NCBI GenBank assembly: GCA_037953745.1 | Contig: JBAKBP010012335.1 | Location: 1 to 64,000, forward strand | Source: Lithodes maja | Lineage: Eukaryota > Arthropoda > Malacostraca > Decapoda > Lithodidae | Length of the DNA: 64,000 nt | Direction: 5' to 3' | Part shown: positions 55,206 through 64,000 of the stretch, one piece after another | Numbering within the stretch: position 1 is the stretch's first letter | How the letters are laid out: each line of letters opens with the position of its first letter | Translations under genes and position numbers: made by a program | Notes under the pieces: model-generated | Told to the model about the DNA's origin: nothing | What the model saw: the letters and a program-made list of their open reading frames with translations, nothing else | Databases searched by the model: none

Positions 55206-56140
55206 TGGGGAAGTGTAATCAAAAAGAGAAAGTTGCACCACTCATTCCCATTCCTCCCTTTGAGACGCCATTCACTCGGGTATTAGTTGATATAGTAGGA
55301 CCTCTTCCCAAGACATCTTCAGGGTTTTCCTATTTGCTGACACTCATTGATATGGCTACTCGTTATCCTGAAGCAATCCCTCTCAGAAATATTTCGGCGA
55401 AGAATGTAGTGAAAGAAATGCTTGGGTTCTTCATCAGATTTGGATTGCCTAAGGAGGTACAGTCAGATCAAGGGAGCAATTTTATGTCCAATGTTTTAAG
55501 CAGTCTTTGAAAGAGTTGGGCATCACACAGATCACGTCTTCTGCATATCATCCTCAAACACAGGGAGCTCTGGAGAGATATCATCAGACACTCAAATCTA
55601 TGCTGAGGAAGTACTGCTTGGAACACCAGAAAGATTGGGACAAAGGTCTTCCTTCTGTTTGCTTCAAGAGAGTCTCCAAATGAATCCCAGGCTTCTCACC
55701 TTTTAAACTACTCTTCGGGCATGAAGTTAGAGGTCCTATGAAGTTGTTGAAGGAGTTTTGGCTGTTGGAATCGGATGACGTCAACTTACTGGAATATGCG
55801 GCGAACTTTAAGGAGCGGTTATCAACAGCGTTCCAGCTAGCTCAAGAGAATTTGGGAACTGCTCAGAAGGTGAAAACATGGTATGACAAGAACTCAAGAG
55901 TATGCCAGTTTCAGCCAGGTGATCAGGTCCTAGTTCTGCTGCAAATACACGGACAAACTCTTGAAGCCAAGTTTAGTGGACCGTACATGGTGGAGAAAAA
56001 GCCAGTGATGTGAACTACGTTATTGCCACGCTAGATCGTAGGAAGAGCAAACAACTTTGTCACGTCAACATGCTAAAACTGTACCACAGGAGAGACCCTG
56101 ATAAACCCTTCTGCACTGTAGCTGTTCCTCAAGACCCCAA
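55206..56140 (+). pseudogene. E5 integrase core and GPY/F module
   Basis: The core has all three catalytic positions: VDIVGPLPKT, QSDQGSNFMSN, and AYHPQTQGALERYHQTLKS. Frame breaks fall near 55500 and 55670. The following open frame 55738-56013 has FQPGDQVLVLL and KFSGPY (GPY/F), then LCHVNMLKLYH in another frame. Confidence 0.85.
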
Positions 56141-56167
56141 AAGTGAGGCACTCCATGCAGTATAAAC

Positions 56168-57520
56168 TTGAGCGATAGCCTAGGGCAGAATGTTGCTATC
56201 ATGAGTGATCTGGAGACTAAGTTATCTCATCTAACCCCTGAGGAGAGGCAGGAATTCACGGCTCTAGTCCAGAAATACCATCAAGTGTTCCGAGATACTC
56301 CAGGAAGAACTACTATTTTGATGCACATTGTCGATGTTGGAGATGCCAAGCCAATTAAGCTGCAGCCTACTGTGTGAATCCCTTGAAGGTTCCCCTGATA
56401 CAGAAGGAGATTGACTACCTACTCACCCACAAGATGATTGAGCCCTGCCAAAGTGAGTGGAGTTCTCCTGTCACCTTAGTTCCTAAACCCAGGTGGATCA
56501 CAACGGCTTTGTATTGACTATCAACGTGTTAACCAATTCACCAAAACAGACACTACCCTTGGCAAGTACCTATGACTCAGCGTGCTAGGGATATCTCATG
56601 CCTTGTAACTATTGGTAAGACGTTTGCATGTTCTGTGATGCCATATGGTATGAAAAATGCAACCTGCGACATTTCAAAAAACTCATGAACATAGTAACCG
56701 AGGGTTTGGAAGGATGTGTTGTGTATAGTATATTGATGATGTATTCATTTTTAGTGACACCTGGAAAGATCATCTATACCATGTCAGAAACTTTCTTGAT
56801 CGTCTGGTTCAGGCTAATCTTGTTGCAAATTTATCAAAGTGTGAATTTGGTCAAGCTAAAGTACAGTATCTTGTGTAATGTCAATTGGTAATGGACAGTT
56901 GTGCCACCAGTGGCAAAAGTACAGGTGATAAGTGATCTTCCCATACCTACGACTAGGAAAGAATTGCAAAGATTTCTTGGTATGGTAGGATCTACCGCAG
57001 GTTTGTTCTAAATTTTTCAATCCTTGTGTCACCACTCACAGATCTTCTGAAATAGGGAGTTAAATTTGAGTGGAATGAAGCATGTGAATCCTCTTTCAAC
57101 AAACTCAAAGCTATCCTGTTGAGTCAGCCAGTGCTTTCACCCCTAACTTTGACAAATCCTTTAAAATGGCTGTGGATGCTAGTGATCCAGGAGCTGGTGC
57201 AGTTTTATGGCTGAGGAGGATGACCAAGGTATTGAGCATCCTGTGTCTTACTACAGGAAGAAGTTCACTCCTCCCCAAAAGAATTATTCAACTATTGAGA
57301 AGAACATTTTGGCTCTGACTTTAGGGATTCAACATTTTCCTTTCCCCCTTTTTCAGCCAACCCCCTTATTGTTATTTATATTGATCACAACCCACCGAAA
57401 TTTAAGGATAAAAATCAGAGATTGACCAGGTGCAGTCTGCTTCTTCAGGAATATCCTTTAGATATAAGGCATATTAAAGGGAAGGAAAATGTGATTGCAG
57501 ATGCTTGTCTAGATTGTAGC
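56168..57520 (+). pseudogene. E5 reverse transcriptase and RNase H, heavily decayed
   Basis: 56168-56377 is the linker into RT (HIVDVGDAKPIKLQP). SEWSSPVTLVPKP lies near 56450, then YGMKN near 56645 and a VYSILMMYSF remnant of the YxDD motif near 56730. RNase H remnants follow: GIEHPVSYYRKKFTPPQKNY (57225-57290) and RLTRCSLLLQEYPLDIRHIK (57420-57480). There are many stops and frameshifts, consistent with an older element than E1 and E3. Confidence 0.85.
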
Positions 57521-57698
57521 CTAGTTGTTTTAAAGTACAGTAGTAGAAATTTCCCCTGTAAATTTCTTTCTTTAGGGGTGTTACGCTGGCCAGCTTGCCA
57601 GAATGTGCTCGTACTCGCTAGCGCTCACCAGGGCAGTGAAATGGGCTATAATAATCGTTGAACGATGTTCTTTCTTTCTTAGTATTCATGTTGTCACA

Positions 57699-58426
57699 TG
57701 AGCTGCTTGAGGAGTATGTGTGGAGTTACTCATAGAGACAGATTGAAGAATGAAGAGATACGTAGGAGAGTTGGGCAGCAGGAACATTTGTCAGCCAGAG
57801 TGGACAGAAGGGTGCTGAGCTGGTATGGTCATGTTGAACGAATGAGAGATGAAAGGCTTACAAAGAGAATATGTGAGTCAGGTACAATGGGAGATAGAAG
57901 GGCAGGAAGACCCCCATTGAGATGGAGAGACTGTGTAAGAAAGGCTTTGGATGATAGAGGAATGACTATAGATCAGGCAGGGGAAGTGGTGGTGGACAGG
58001 AGTGAATGGAGAATGCTTGTGAATAGTTGAGTGAACACGTGGTCATTTGGAGTAAGGGGTCGGGCGCAAGTTGGACTAGATAATAGTCCATCAGGCGCCT
58101 GGCCCGGGGAGACGATTAATATGAAGGGTGTGCCTGGAAGTGTGGTGGGAGGGCTTGTGGCTTTGGCTCCGCTGCATGTCTGCCTGCCGAGATCGGAACC
58201 TCTCCGGGTGGTCAAGGGCCGGGGGAGTGCTGGAGCGACCTTGGTAACCCTGGTCTCTGGGTCTTCTCCTGCGTGACCTGGATGTGTGTGAGTTTGTGTT
58301 TTTTTTGTTATCTATGTTTATTTATTTATTTTTGTTTTGTTTTCCCTGTTCTTGCTCTGTCTTGAGCCGGCTACCCCCAAAATGGGGATTGGGCCTGAGC
58401 ATATAGATAGATAGATAGATAGATAG
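57699..58426 (+). mobile_element. LINE 3' end with (ATAG)n tail and 11-bp target duplication
   Basis: 5'-truncated LINE. The ORF ends at 58028-58030 with LSWYGHVERMRDERLTKRI and GRPPLRWRDCVRKALDDRG. The tail is ATAG repeats (58403-58426). The target duplication ATGTTGTCACA lies at 57688-57698 and 58427-58437 exactly. Confidence 0.92.
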
Positions 58427-58771
58427 ATGTTGTCACAGCCAGATCAGTGGTGGTCTTTATTCTTGTCTGTGACACTTGGAAGTATTTTATATCAGTGATA
58501 GAGTATAAGATATGTAGTGTGAAGTTAAGGAGAGAGAGAGTGAAGGAGGCAGCGCGGTGGTATTATGTGCATGTGTATGTACGTGTGCCTTCCTCGCTCG
58601 GGCGGGGGTTCCCACGCTCTTGATTGGCTGGCTGGCGGGCCTGGCGCATCCTATGACGCTTGCTTTTCATGACGTAGTGGTCTGTGATTGGGTGCCGCTG
58701 TCCTAGTGTTGGTGCTGGGGGGCTCCTTAGAGCTTGGCATGGTGTGCTTGGTCCTAGACGTCCCTTGCAAT

Positions 58772-60558
58772 TGTGACGTTGACCACTCCGTTAGAACCGC
58801 ATGGCTTGTCCTACAGTGATTCGCTAGGATCGCCAGGGCAGTGGATGGGGCTACAGTTTATGTATTAGAGTGTGCTTTATTTCATATGAAAGCTCGTGTC
58901 ATGGGCAGTCCAGAAAGGCTCTTTGTTTTCGCCCATGTCAAGGCTTTATATATTTAATTGTAAAGTATATGTTTTGTCATTAACTAGTAATGATAGGATC
59001 TGGGAGAGAGAGAGAGGGAGTAGAACGGAGTGAGAGGTGGCGCGCAGTGTTTTTTGTCCCGCTCGATGACGTCACGGCTGGCTGCCTCGCGGGGGTTGGT
59101 GGAGAGAGGTCCTTACCATGCTGCAAGCCTTGTGAGTGGTCGGACGACTTGCAACCGCTAGTTTCCCACGCGGCTCGAGCTAGTGCGAAGTATATATACT
59201 AGTTCCTCGCCACTCTCTCCCTCAGATCTGGTTTCTAGAACGCATCCATCTTTATCCCTTGCAACCTGTCCCCGCTCTTACCTGAGAATCTTTTCCTCGG
59301 CCTATCTCTCTCATTTTCCATATCTTTCACCACCTTTATTAACATTATATCCCCTCTGGTTAACTCTGCAAAATCAGCTTCACGCTGGCCAGTTGTATTG
59401 TGTGTTAAGGTCTGATATAACCTGTGTATGTTAGTTGTTAAGATAAGTGGATCACGAAGCATTGGTTGGCTTTCATATTGCCGCTTCCTATAATTGTTAG
59501 TGTTCTGCTGGATTAGATAATGCTAGACTGGGAGTCTGATATCATAGGTATTGTTTCCTATGAGTGCTGGCTTCAGTAAAAAGCGGCACGACATACCTGA
59601 GAACTGGAGTTGATTGAGTAAATTCTAGTCTGTGTGCCATTGAGAGTAGAGCATGCACGAATGAGGGCTTTTTGCCTATACCATTCTGCACTGTTCTGGT
59701 CTCGATTGTTTGTCTTTGAGGTACGCCAGGAGAACGCTTAATACTTCGGTATTAAGGTTTCTCAAGAGAGCTACCCTTCAGTATAACGTAATATTTGACA
59801 CACAGACTTGAGATTTACACTAGGCTATGCAGCATGCCATGCACACCAGTATCTCGTATCATTGACTCTAGCTAGACTTTATCAATCATAGTAGACATTA
59901 AGTATATTAACCTAATTACTCTTTTTATGCATACCCATTTATGATTACACAAGCATTTCGCAGCCTAGTTTGATGTATTGAGACACAAACGACTTAGGCT
60001 CTTTTTGTTGATAGGAATACTGTATTGTGGCGATTATTATTAGTGTTGTAGTGTTTAGGATATTCTTGGCTCCGACGGCATTATATATTCTGCCTTTTTG
60101 TGTGCATAGCCTGCACGAGCATTGTTCCGCTGCCTGCCTTTTTGGGTTCCATTTCCGATACGAGCATCTTTATAACATCTAACATTTAAAGAAGATTCCT
60201 TGTTAGTGTTGAAGGACTTTAGTGCACTTTCTTTCATGCAGGAGTGCCTGACATTTATTGATTAAAGTAACGTAAGCTGTAACTTCTCTTTCCACCTTAC
60301 TTTGTATACCATAACCAAGCACCTTCGGTTATAGGTAGTAATAGGCTGTTTTCACATAACATTAAGCCTAGAGTAGACGCACATTTATTGAGAGTTTGAT
60401 AGCCTATTATTGCATATAGAACTCTGTAGAGTATTTGTGTTCTTTGTTCACTGGGAATATACTTCAGAGGTTGGAGCTAGCGCTTTCCGTTGTAACATTT
60501 ATGCCATTACTAGTCCAATGAATAAGAGCCCTGATATATTTGAACCCCAGTCGTAACA
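58772..60558 (+). mobile_element. Solo LTR (third LTR type) in the E6 LTR
   Basis: 1787 bp from TGTGACGTTGACC to AGTCGTAACA, with target duplication CAAT at 58768-58771 and 60559-60562. U3 has ATTCGCTAGGATCGCCAGGG, a CRE TGACGTCA near 59066, and a TATATATA near 59191. Same architecture as E1 LTRs but strongly diverged. Confidence 0.92.
59648..59770 (+). ncRNA. Structured RNA module, third LTR type
   Basis: Hairpin 1 pairs AGAGCATGCA (59648-59657) with TGCACTGTTCT (59687-59697), one bulge and one G-U, around AGGGCTTTTTGCCT. Hairpin 2 has CTTAATAC (59737-59744), a TTCG tetraloop, and GTATTAAG (59749-59756), enclosed by GAGAA/TTCTC. The paired bases differ almost completely from E1, yet pairing is kept and GCCAGG and AAGAGAGC flank it. 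Confidence 0.72.
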
Positions 60559-60792
60559 CAATCTGTCCCCAATCTAACCCCCTGTACTACTGTTTCTCTC
60601 TCTGAACTTCTTCTTTTTCATACTTCTGTCTTTATTCAATTACTTATCCCTTCTGGTTCTGCAAACGACTTCCATAGTTGGACAGTCGTATTACCAGCAC
60701 CAGTTCTCACATATATGTTTTGCACTAGCTTTAGGGATTATTAGTCATAGTCACATGGAGTCATATTATCATTGGGTGCTTCTAATTATTGA

Positions 60793-61872
60793 TTTTTTTT
60801 TTTTTTTTTTTTTAAAGAGACAATGAACGGAGGAAGGAAAAACACAGGTAAAACAAAAAGGTCCCTGTGCCTAAAGGCATCCTCCCTTCATAAAATGTTT
60901 GTAACAACTGGATTTAAACATTTGCAGATTGTAAGTTTGTGGAAAGCAATTCGAGGGAAGTGAATTCCAAAAGAGTAGTAGCTCTGGGGATAAATGAATT
61001 CTGATAAGCAGAAGTTCTGCATTGTGGAGGAGAAAGTGTAAATTCATGGCCGCTCTCAGCTGCCCTAGTTCTACGCGGAAAGATGTGGAGAGGCGGCACA
61101 ATTGAAGCAAGTTCCTCGGAACAATTGCTGTGAAAATATCTGTAGAATAATGCAAGGGATGCAACGTTTCTTCGTATGGATAATGTAGGAAGGTCCTGTG
61201 TGATTGCAGGGTTATTGATTAATCTAATAGCTTTATTTTGAATTTTGTCCAACTGCCTCAATGCAACCACTCCACTTCCACCCCACAGAGGTGAACAGTA
61301 ATCCATCTGAGAACGCACATGACTTTTATATATCACGGCCAACTGCTCGTCAGTGAAGAATTCTCGAACTCTGTACAGGAGTCCCAGTTTTTTAGAGGCA
61401 TTCTTAGCAATGCTTCTAACATAATGTGTCCAGCTCAAGTTAGTAGTTAATGTTACACCGAGAATGTCAATACTAGGGGAAGTGGGAATATTTACATCAT
61501 TAAAAAATATATGGGAGTCAGTGAGATTCTGTCGGTTAGAAAATTGAATGTATTTGGTTTTCTGTGCAGTAAAGGAAACTAGATTCTTTTGTCCCCATCC
61601 ATTAATTCTAGAAAGGTCCTGGTTCAGAGAAATTGCAGTGTTTATTTTTGAATTTATAAGATCGGGTTGGGTGAAAGAATTGGTAAATGTGAAGGAACTG
61701 TGGAGTGTTGAGTCATCTGCGTAGGAATGTATTGGATTATGAGTGGTAGATATGAGATCATTGATATGAATGAGGAACAGAATTGGGGCCAAAACTGATC
61801 CCTGGGGAACACCAGCATTTATTGAGTGAAATTGAGAAAAAAGGCCATCTAGTTGTTCTTTGTTACTATTTA
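60793..61872 (-). pseudogene. Jockey/CR1-group LINE, 5'-truncated, minus strand
   Basis: A poly(T) run at 60793-60813 is the poly(A) tail. The minus strand is open from about 61860 to a frame change near 60960: INAGVPQGSVLAPILF, IHSYADDSTLHSS (catalytic DD), ILGVTLTTNLSWTHYV, SHVRSQMDYCSPLWGGSG, then TLLEF, where the frame shifts to the true C-terminus ending near 60890. Same family as 28716-30601 but better preserved. No clear target duplication. Confidence 0.85.
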
Positions 61873-61996
61873 ATGCTAGACAGTGGAGGGTATCTTTGGT
61901 CGTTGTCTGAGTTATGTACATGGCAAGTCAGAGCCTGTACGACTTCGACGTAGCTAGGTGCCTGTAACCCTTGTGCATATTTTTCCTTAGCGAGTG

Positions 61997-62120
61997 TAGC
62001 AGTATACAAGCGAAGGGCTTTTGCCTACACTTACTTGTATGCTCGCTATCTCATTTTGTTGACCTTTGTGGAGCGCCAGGGTAAGACCAGATACTTGAGA
62101 TCTGGACTTACCAAGAGAGC
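61997..62120 (+). ncRNA. Structured RNA module, E6 LTR
   Basis: Hairpin 1 pairs TAGCAGTATACAAG (61997-62010) with CTTGTATGCTCGCTA (62034-62048), one bulge, around AAGGGCTTTTGCCT. Hairpin 2 pairs GGTAAG (62080-62085) with CTTACC (62107-62112) and CCAGAT (62087-62092) with ATCTGG (62100-62105), an A opposite A between them, then AAGAGAGC. The outer stem changes from GAGAGA/TCTCTC in E1, so both sides changed together. Confidence 0.72.
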
Positions 62121-62945
62121 CTCCTAGTCACTTAACTTAACATAAGGGAAATCTGTTCAAGGGGATGACAGTAGGCTACGAGCATGCTTGCGCTCTGCCT
62201 AGCCTCCTGGTACCTTTTATGCCGCTGCTAGACTTTATTAGTAATAAAGACAGCATTGTGTTTATTAACTTTAACTGCATATGCTTTATGAATTATTCAT
62301 GTATTTTTTTAGCCTAGGTTGATGCATGGTGCACAACCCAGTATGGCTGTTACTTTGGCTAAGGAAGTACTGTTTTGAGTGGCTATTATTAGTGCTGTCA
62401 CAGAGTTGTTGCACTCCCTTGTTATATATATGTATCCTACTTATTGGTGTATTTATGATACACGCTTCGGTGTCCTGCCCCTGCATTATTTCTGTTCTAT
62501 ATTTGACGAGCATCTTAGAGCATCAGACGTTTTCAGAAGATTCCATACCTGTTTGCTGTAGGACTAGACTTCCAGTGTTTTCATAGAGCATTGAAGAGTT
62601 TAGTGTTGAGTACAGACTCACACTAAAGTTAACGTAAGCATATACTCCTATATTAAATCTTGTTATAGTTTATTTAAGCATTGTTATTACTTGAGAGCAT
62701 TTTATTAACGTAAAGTACTCCTGTTGTGAGTAGGCTTTGCCGTCATCGGAAAGCCTTTGTAGAAGTGCACTAAAACCCAGTTAATTGATACCCCGTTATC
62801 CAGTAGATTAACTCTGGAGGGTTTAAGTGTTTTGTTCACCGGCGTAATAGTTCGAGGGTTTGGAATTAGCATACCGTTGTTGCAGATATAGCCTATCTTC
62901 TAGTCCATTATTAAGTGCCCTTGTTTATTTCGTAGTGCCGGTCGT

Positions 62946-62995
62946 AACAAATGGCGACCTTGGCCAGTTAACAAATGGCGACCTTAGACCAGTAT
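62946..62995 (+). promoter_or_regulatory. E6 primer-binding site, tandemly duplicated
   Basis: AACAAATGGCGACCTT occurs twice with a 24-base period (from 62946 and from 62970), the first copy overlapping the LTR end. Both carry TGGCGACCTT. Confidence 0.75.
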
Positions 62996-63232
62996 ATAGT
63001 GAACTGAATATTGCATTTTTTTTTTTGAGAAATCTTATTGCCATTTGGGGTTGAATTTATTTCTCGCATTGTTGGCAGTGGACATTGTTTTGAGGATATA
63101 TAGAACTTGTTGGAGTTAATTGGTGACCTACTATTGCACTCAAGAACATCTCTGAATATTTTTTGTGAATAAAGCTACACGAGAGTTTGGCTACTTTTGT
63201 CTTGACTTGAGAATTTTTTTGTTGACTCCATC
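62996..63232 (+). other. E6 leader between PBS and gag
   Basis: Short non-coding leader. The run GAATTTTTTTG just before the ATG is shared in form with E1 (GAGAATTTTTTGG). Confidence 0.6.
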
Positions 63233-64000
63233 ATGTCACTGGACGGGTCTGTACATAGTGAGGGCACAGTGCAAGAGACAGGCGAGGAGGTGGAGGAGGT
63301 GGAGTTGTTAAACAGCGTTCGGGTGGTGAACAATGAGGAGGATGCTCGGATTTTTTTGGAGGAGCCTGTGTCGGCGGACCGGGTGTCGGGGCTGGACCGG
63401 TACGGACTGCAGTGTGTAGCCACGGTCTTAGGGTTTTCCGGTACTAGCGGTTTGTCGAGAGGTGAGCTGGTTACCTGGGTGCTCGGTGGGATGCATGGGG
63501 CTTCGGGTGGAGCGGGAGCTGGGGCACCTTCGGCCCAGCCCCCATTCCACTCGACTCCTATCATGGCGCCCCCTCGGGCTCCGGAGCCGGGTACGTTCCC
63601 GCACGCCGATGCCCGTTGGCAGTTGGGTATGCCTCTAGGTGGCTCACGGGGTGGGTCCCCGATAGTAGCACCCCCTCCTCAAGGTTTGTCTGCCGAGATG
63701 TTGTTTCAGCTCGAGCTCGCCAAGCTCGAGCAGCAAAAGCATGAGGCTGAGCTTGAGCTGCGAAGGGCTGAGCTCGAGCAGCGAAAGCATGAGGCTGAGC
63801 TCAGGCAGCAGCAGCAGCAGCAGCAGCGAGAGGCTGAGCTCGAGCAGCGAAAGCATGAGGCTGAGCTTAAGTATGAGTCTGCAAGGTATTGTGCCGATGT
63901 TGATCTAGAGAAAACGCGTGTAGAGGTGACAAGGAACCGGGTCGTCCAGGGGGGTCGACCCCATGACCAGTCCCTGTCGCATCTACTAAAGTTGGTTCCA
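63233..64000 (+). CDS. gag: E6 Gag, N-terminal part (runs off window)
   Basis: 256 codons open to the window end, starting MSLDGSVHSEG. Contains the SAP-like segment (YGLQCVATVLGFSGTSGLSR, about residues 60-80), a proline-rich part, LSAEMLFQLELAKLE, and a charged coiled coil with a Gln-repeat interruption (CAG repeats near 63805), then YESARYCADVDLEKTR and QSLSHLLKLVP as in E1. The coiled coil has about three units of a repeat with AELEQRKHE. No stop is seen, so E6 may be intact beyond the edge. Confidence 0.9.
   Translation, partial: MSLDGSVHSEGTVQETGEEVEEVELLNSVRVVNNEEDARIFLEEPVSADRVSGLDRYGLQCVATVLGFSGTSGLSRGELVTWVLGGMHGASGGAGAGAPSAQPPFHSTPIMAPPRAPEPGTFPHADARWQLGMPLGGSRGGSPIVAPPPQGLSAEMLFQLELAKLEQQKHEAELELRRAELEQRKHEAELRQQQQQQQREAELEQRKHEAELKYESARYCADVDLEKTRVEVTRNRVVQGGRPHDQSLSHLLKLVP

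Larger units (their letters stand above)
57579..62949 (+). repeat. E6 5' LTR, split by three insertions
   Basis: Starts TGTTACGCTGG and ends GGTCGTAACA just before a primer-binding site. Segments: 57579-57698, 58438-58771, 60563-60792 and about 61872-62949, together roughly 1.75 kb, the size of related LTRs. The U3 motif CTCGCTAGCGCTCACCAGG lies near 57615. It follows E5 RNase H and a weak purine run, so E6 either inserted into E5 or shares this LTR with it. Confidence 0.75.

Overview
The window is eukaryotic nuclear DNA from an invertebrate, most likely an arthropod and possibly a decapod crustacean. That assignment is inference from the mixture of long-LTR Ty3/gypsy-type elements, several LINE groups, tRNA-derived SINEs, MITEs and long (CT)n/(AT)n runs; no sequence identifies the species. 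Nothing is bacterial: there are no operons, and coding blocks are retroelement or transposon genes plus two spliced host exons.

Host gene: two short plus-strand exons fit one gene. Exon 14440-14543 encodes the start of a protein with a hydrophobic signal anchor. Exon 42181-42254 continues the same reading frame across a 27.6 kb intron. The intron is almost entirely transposable elements.

Layout. 0-2 kb: a LINE 3' tail, a GGAT minisatellite and a degenerate tandem repeat. 1.96-10.87 kb: a complete LTR element (E1) with 1857-bp LTRs and a 4-bp target duplication. 10.87-13.4 kb: a decayed DNA-transposon gene with an XPG/FEN1-like nuclease and a cysteine-rich CXC domain. 13.4-16.8 kb: exon and MITEs. 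17.46-25.96 kb: a second full LTR element (E3, minus strand) inserted into the tail of a LINE reading frame. 26.3-32.2 kb: LINE remains with nested insertions. 32.75-36.80 kb: a 4-kb palindromic pair of TIR elements. 36.8-41 kb: SINEs, microsatellites and a minus-strand LINE. 42.2 kb: second exon. 42.6-46.2 kb: intron-like DNA. 46.3-57.6 kb: an older LTR element (E5) whose 5' LTR holds a solo LTR, which in turn holds a 3.3-kb TIR transposon of the XPG/CXC family. 57.58-64 kb: the 5' LTR of another element (E6), split by a LINE tail, a solo LTR and a second LINE, then its gag runs off the window.

E1, E3, E5 and E6 are one broad lineage. Where pol is readable, integrase precedes reverse transcriptase, as in Gmr1-like Ty3/gypsy elements, and the capsid ends in a SCAN-like segment. 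The most interesting signals are a paired-hairpin RNA module in the transcribed part of four LTR types, with compensatory changes in the stems; two young elements that share loss of the reverse-transcriptase active site and must have moved in trans; and the XPG/CXC transposons. All comparisons were made by eye.
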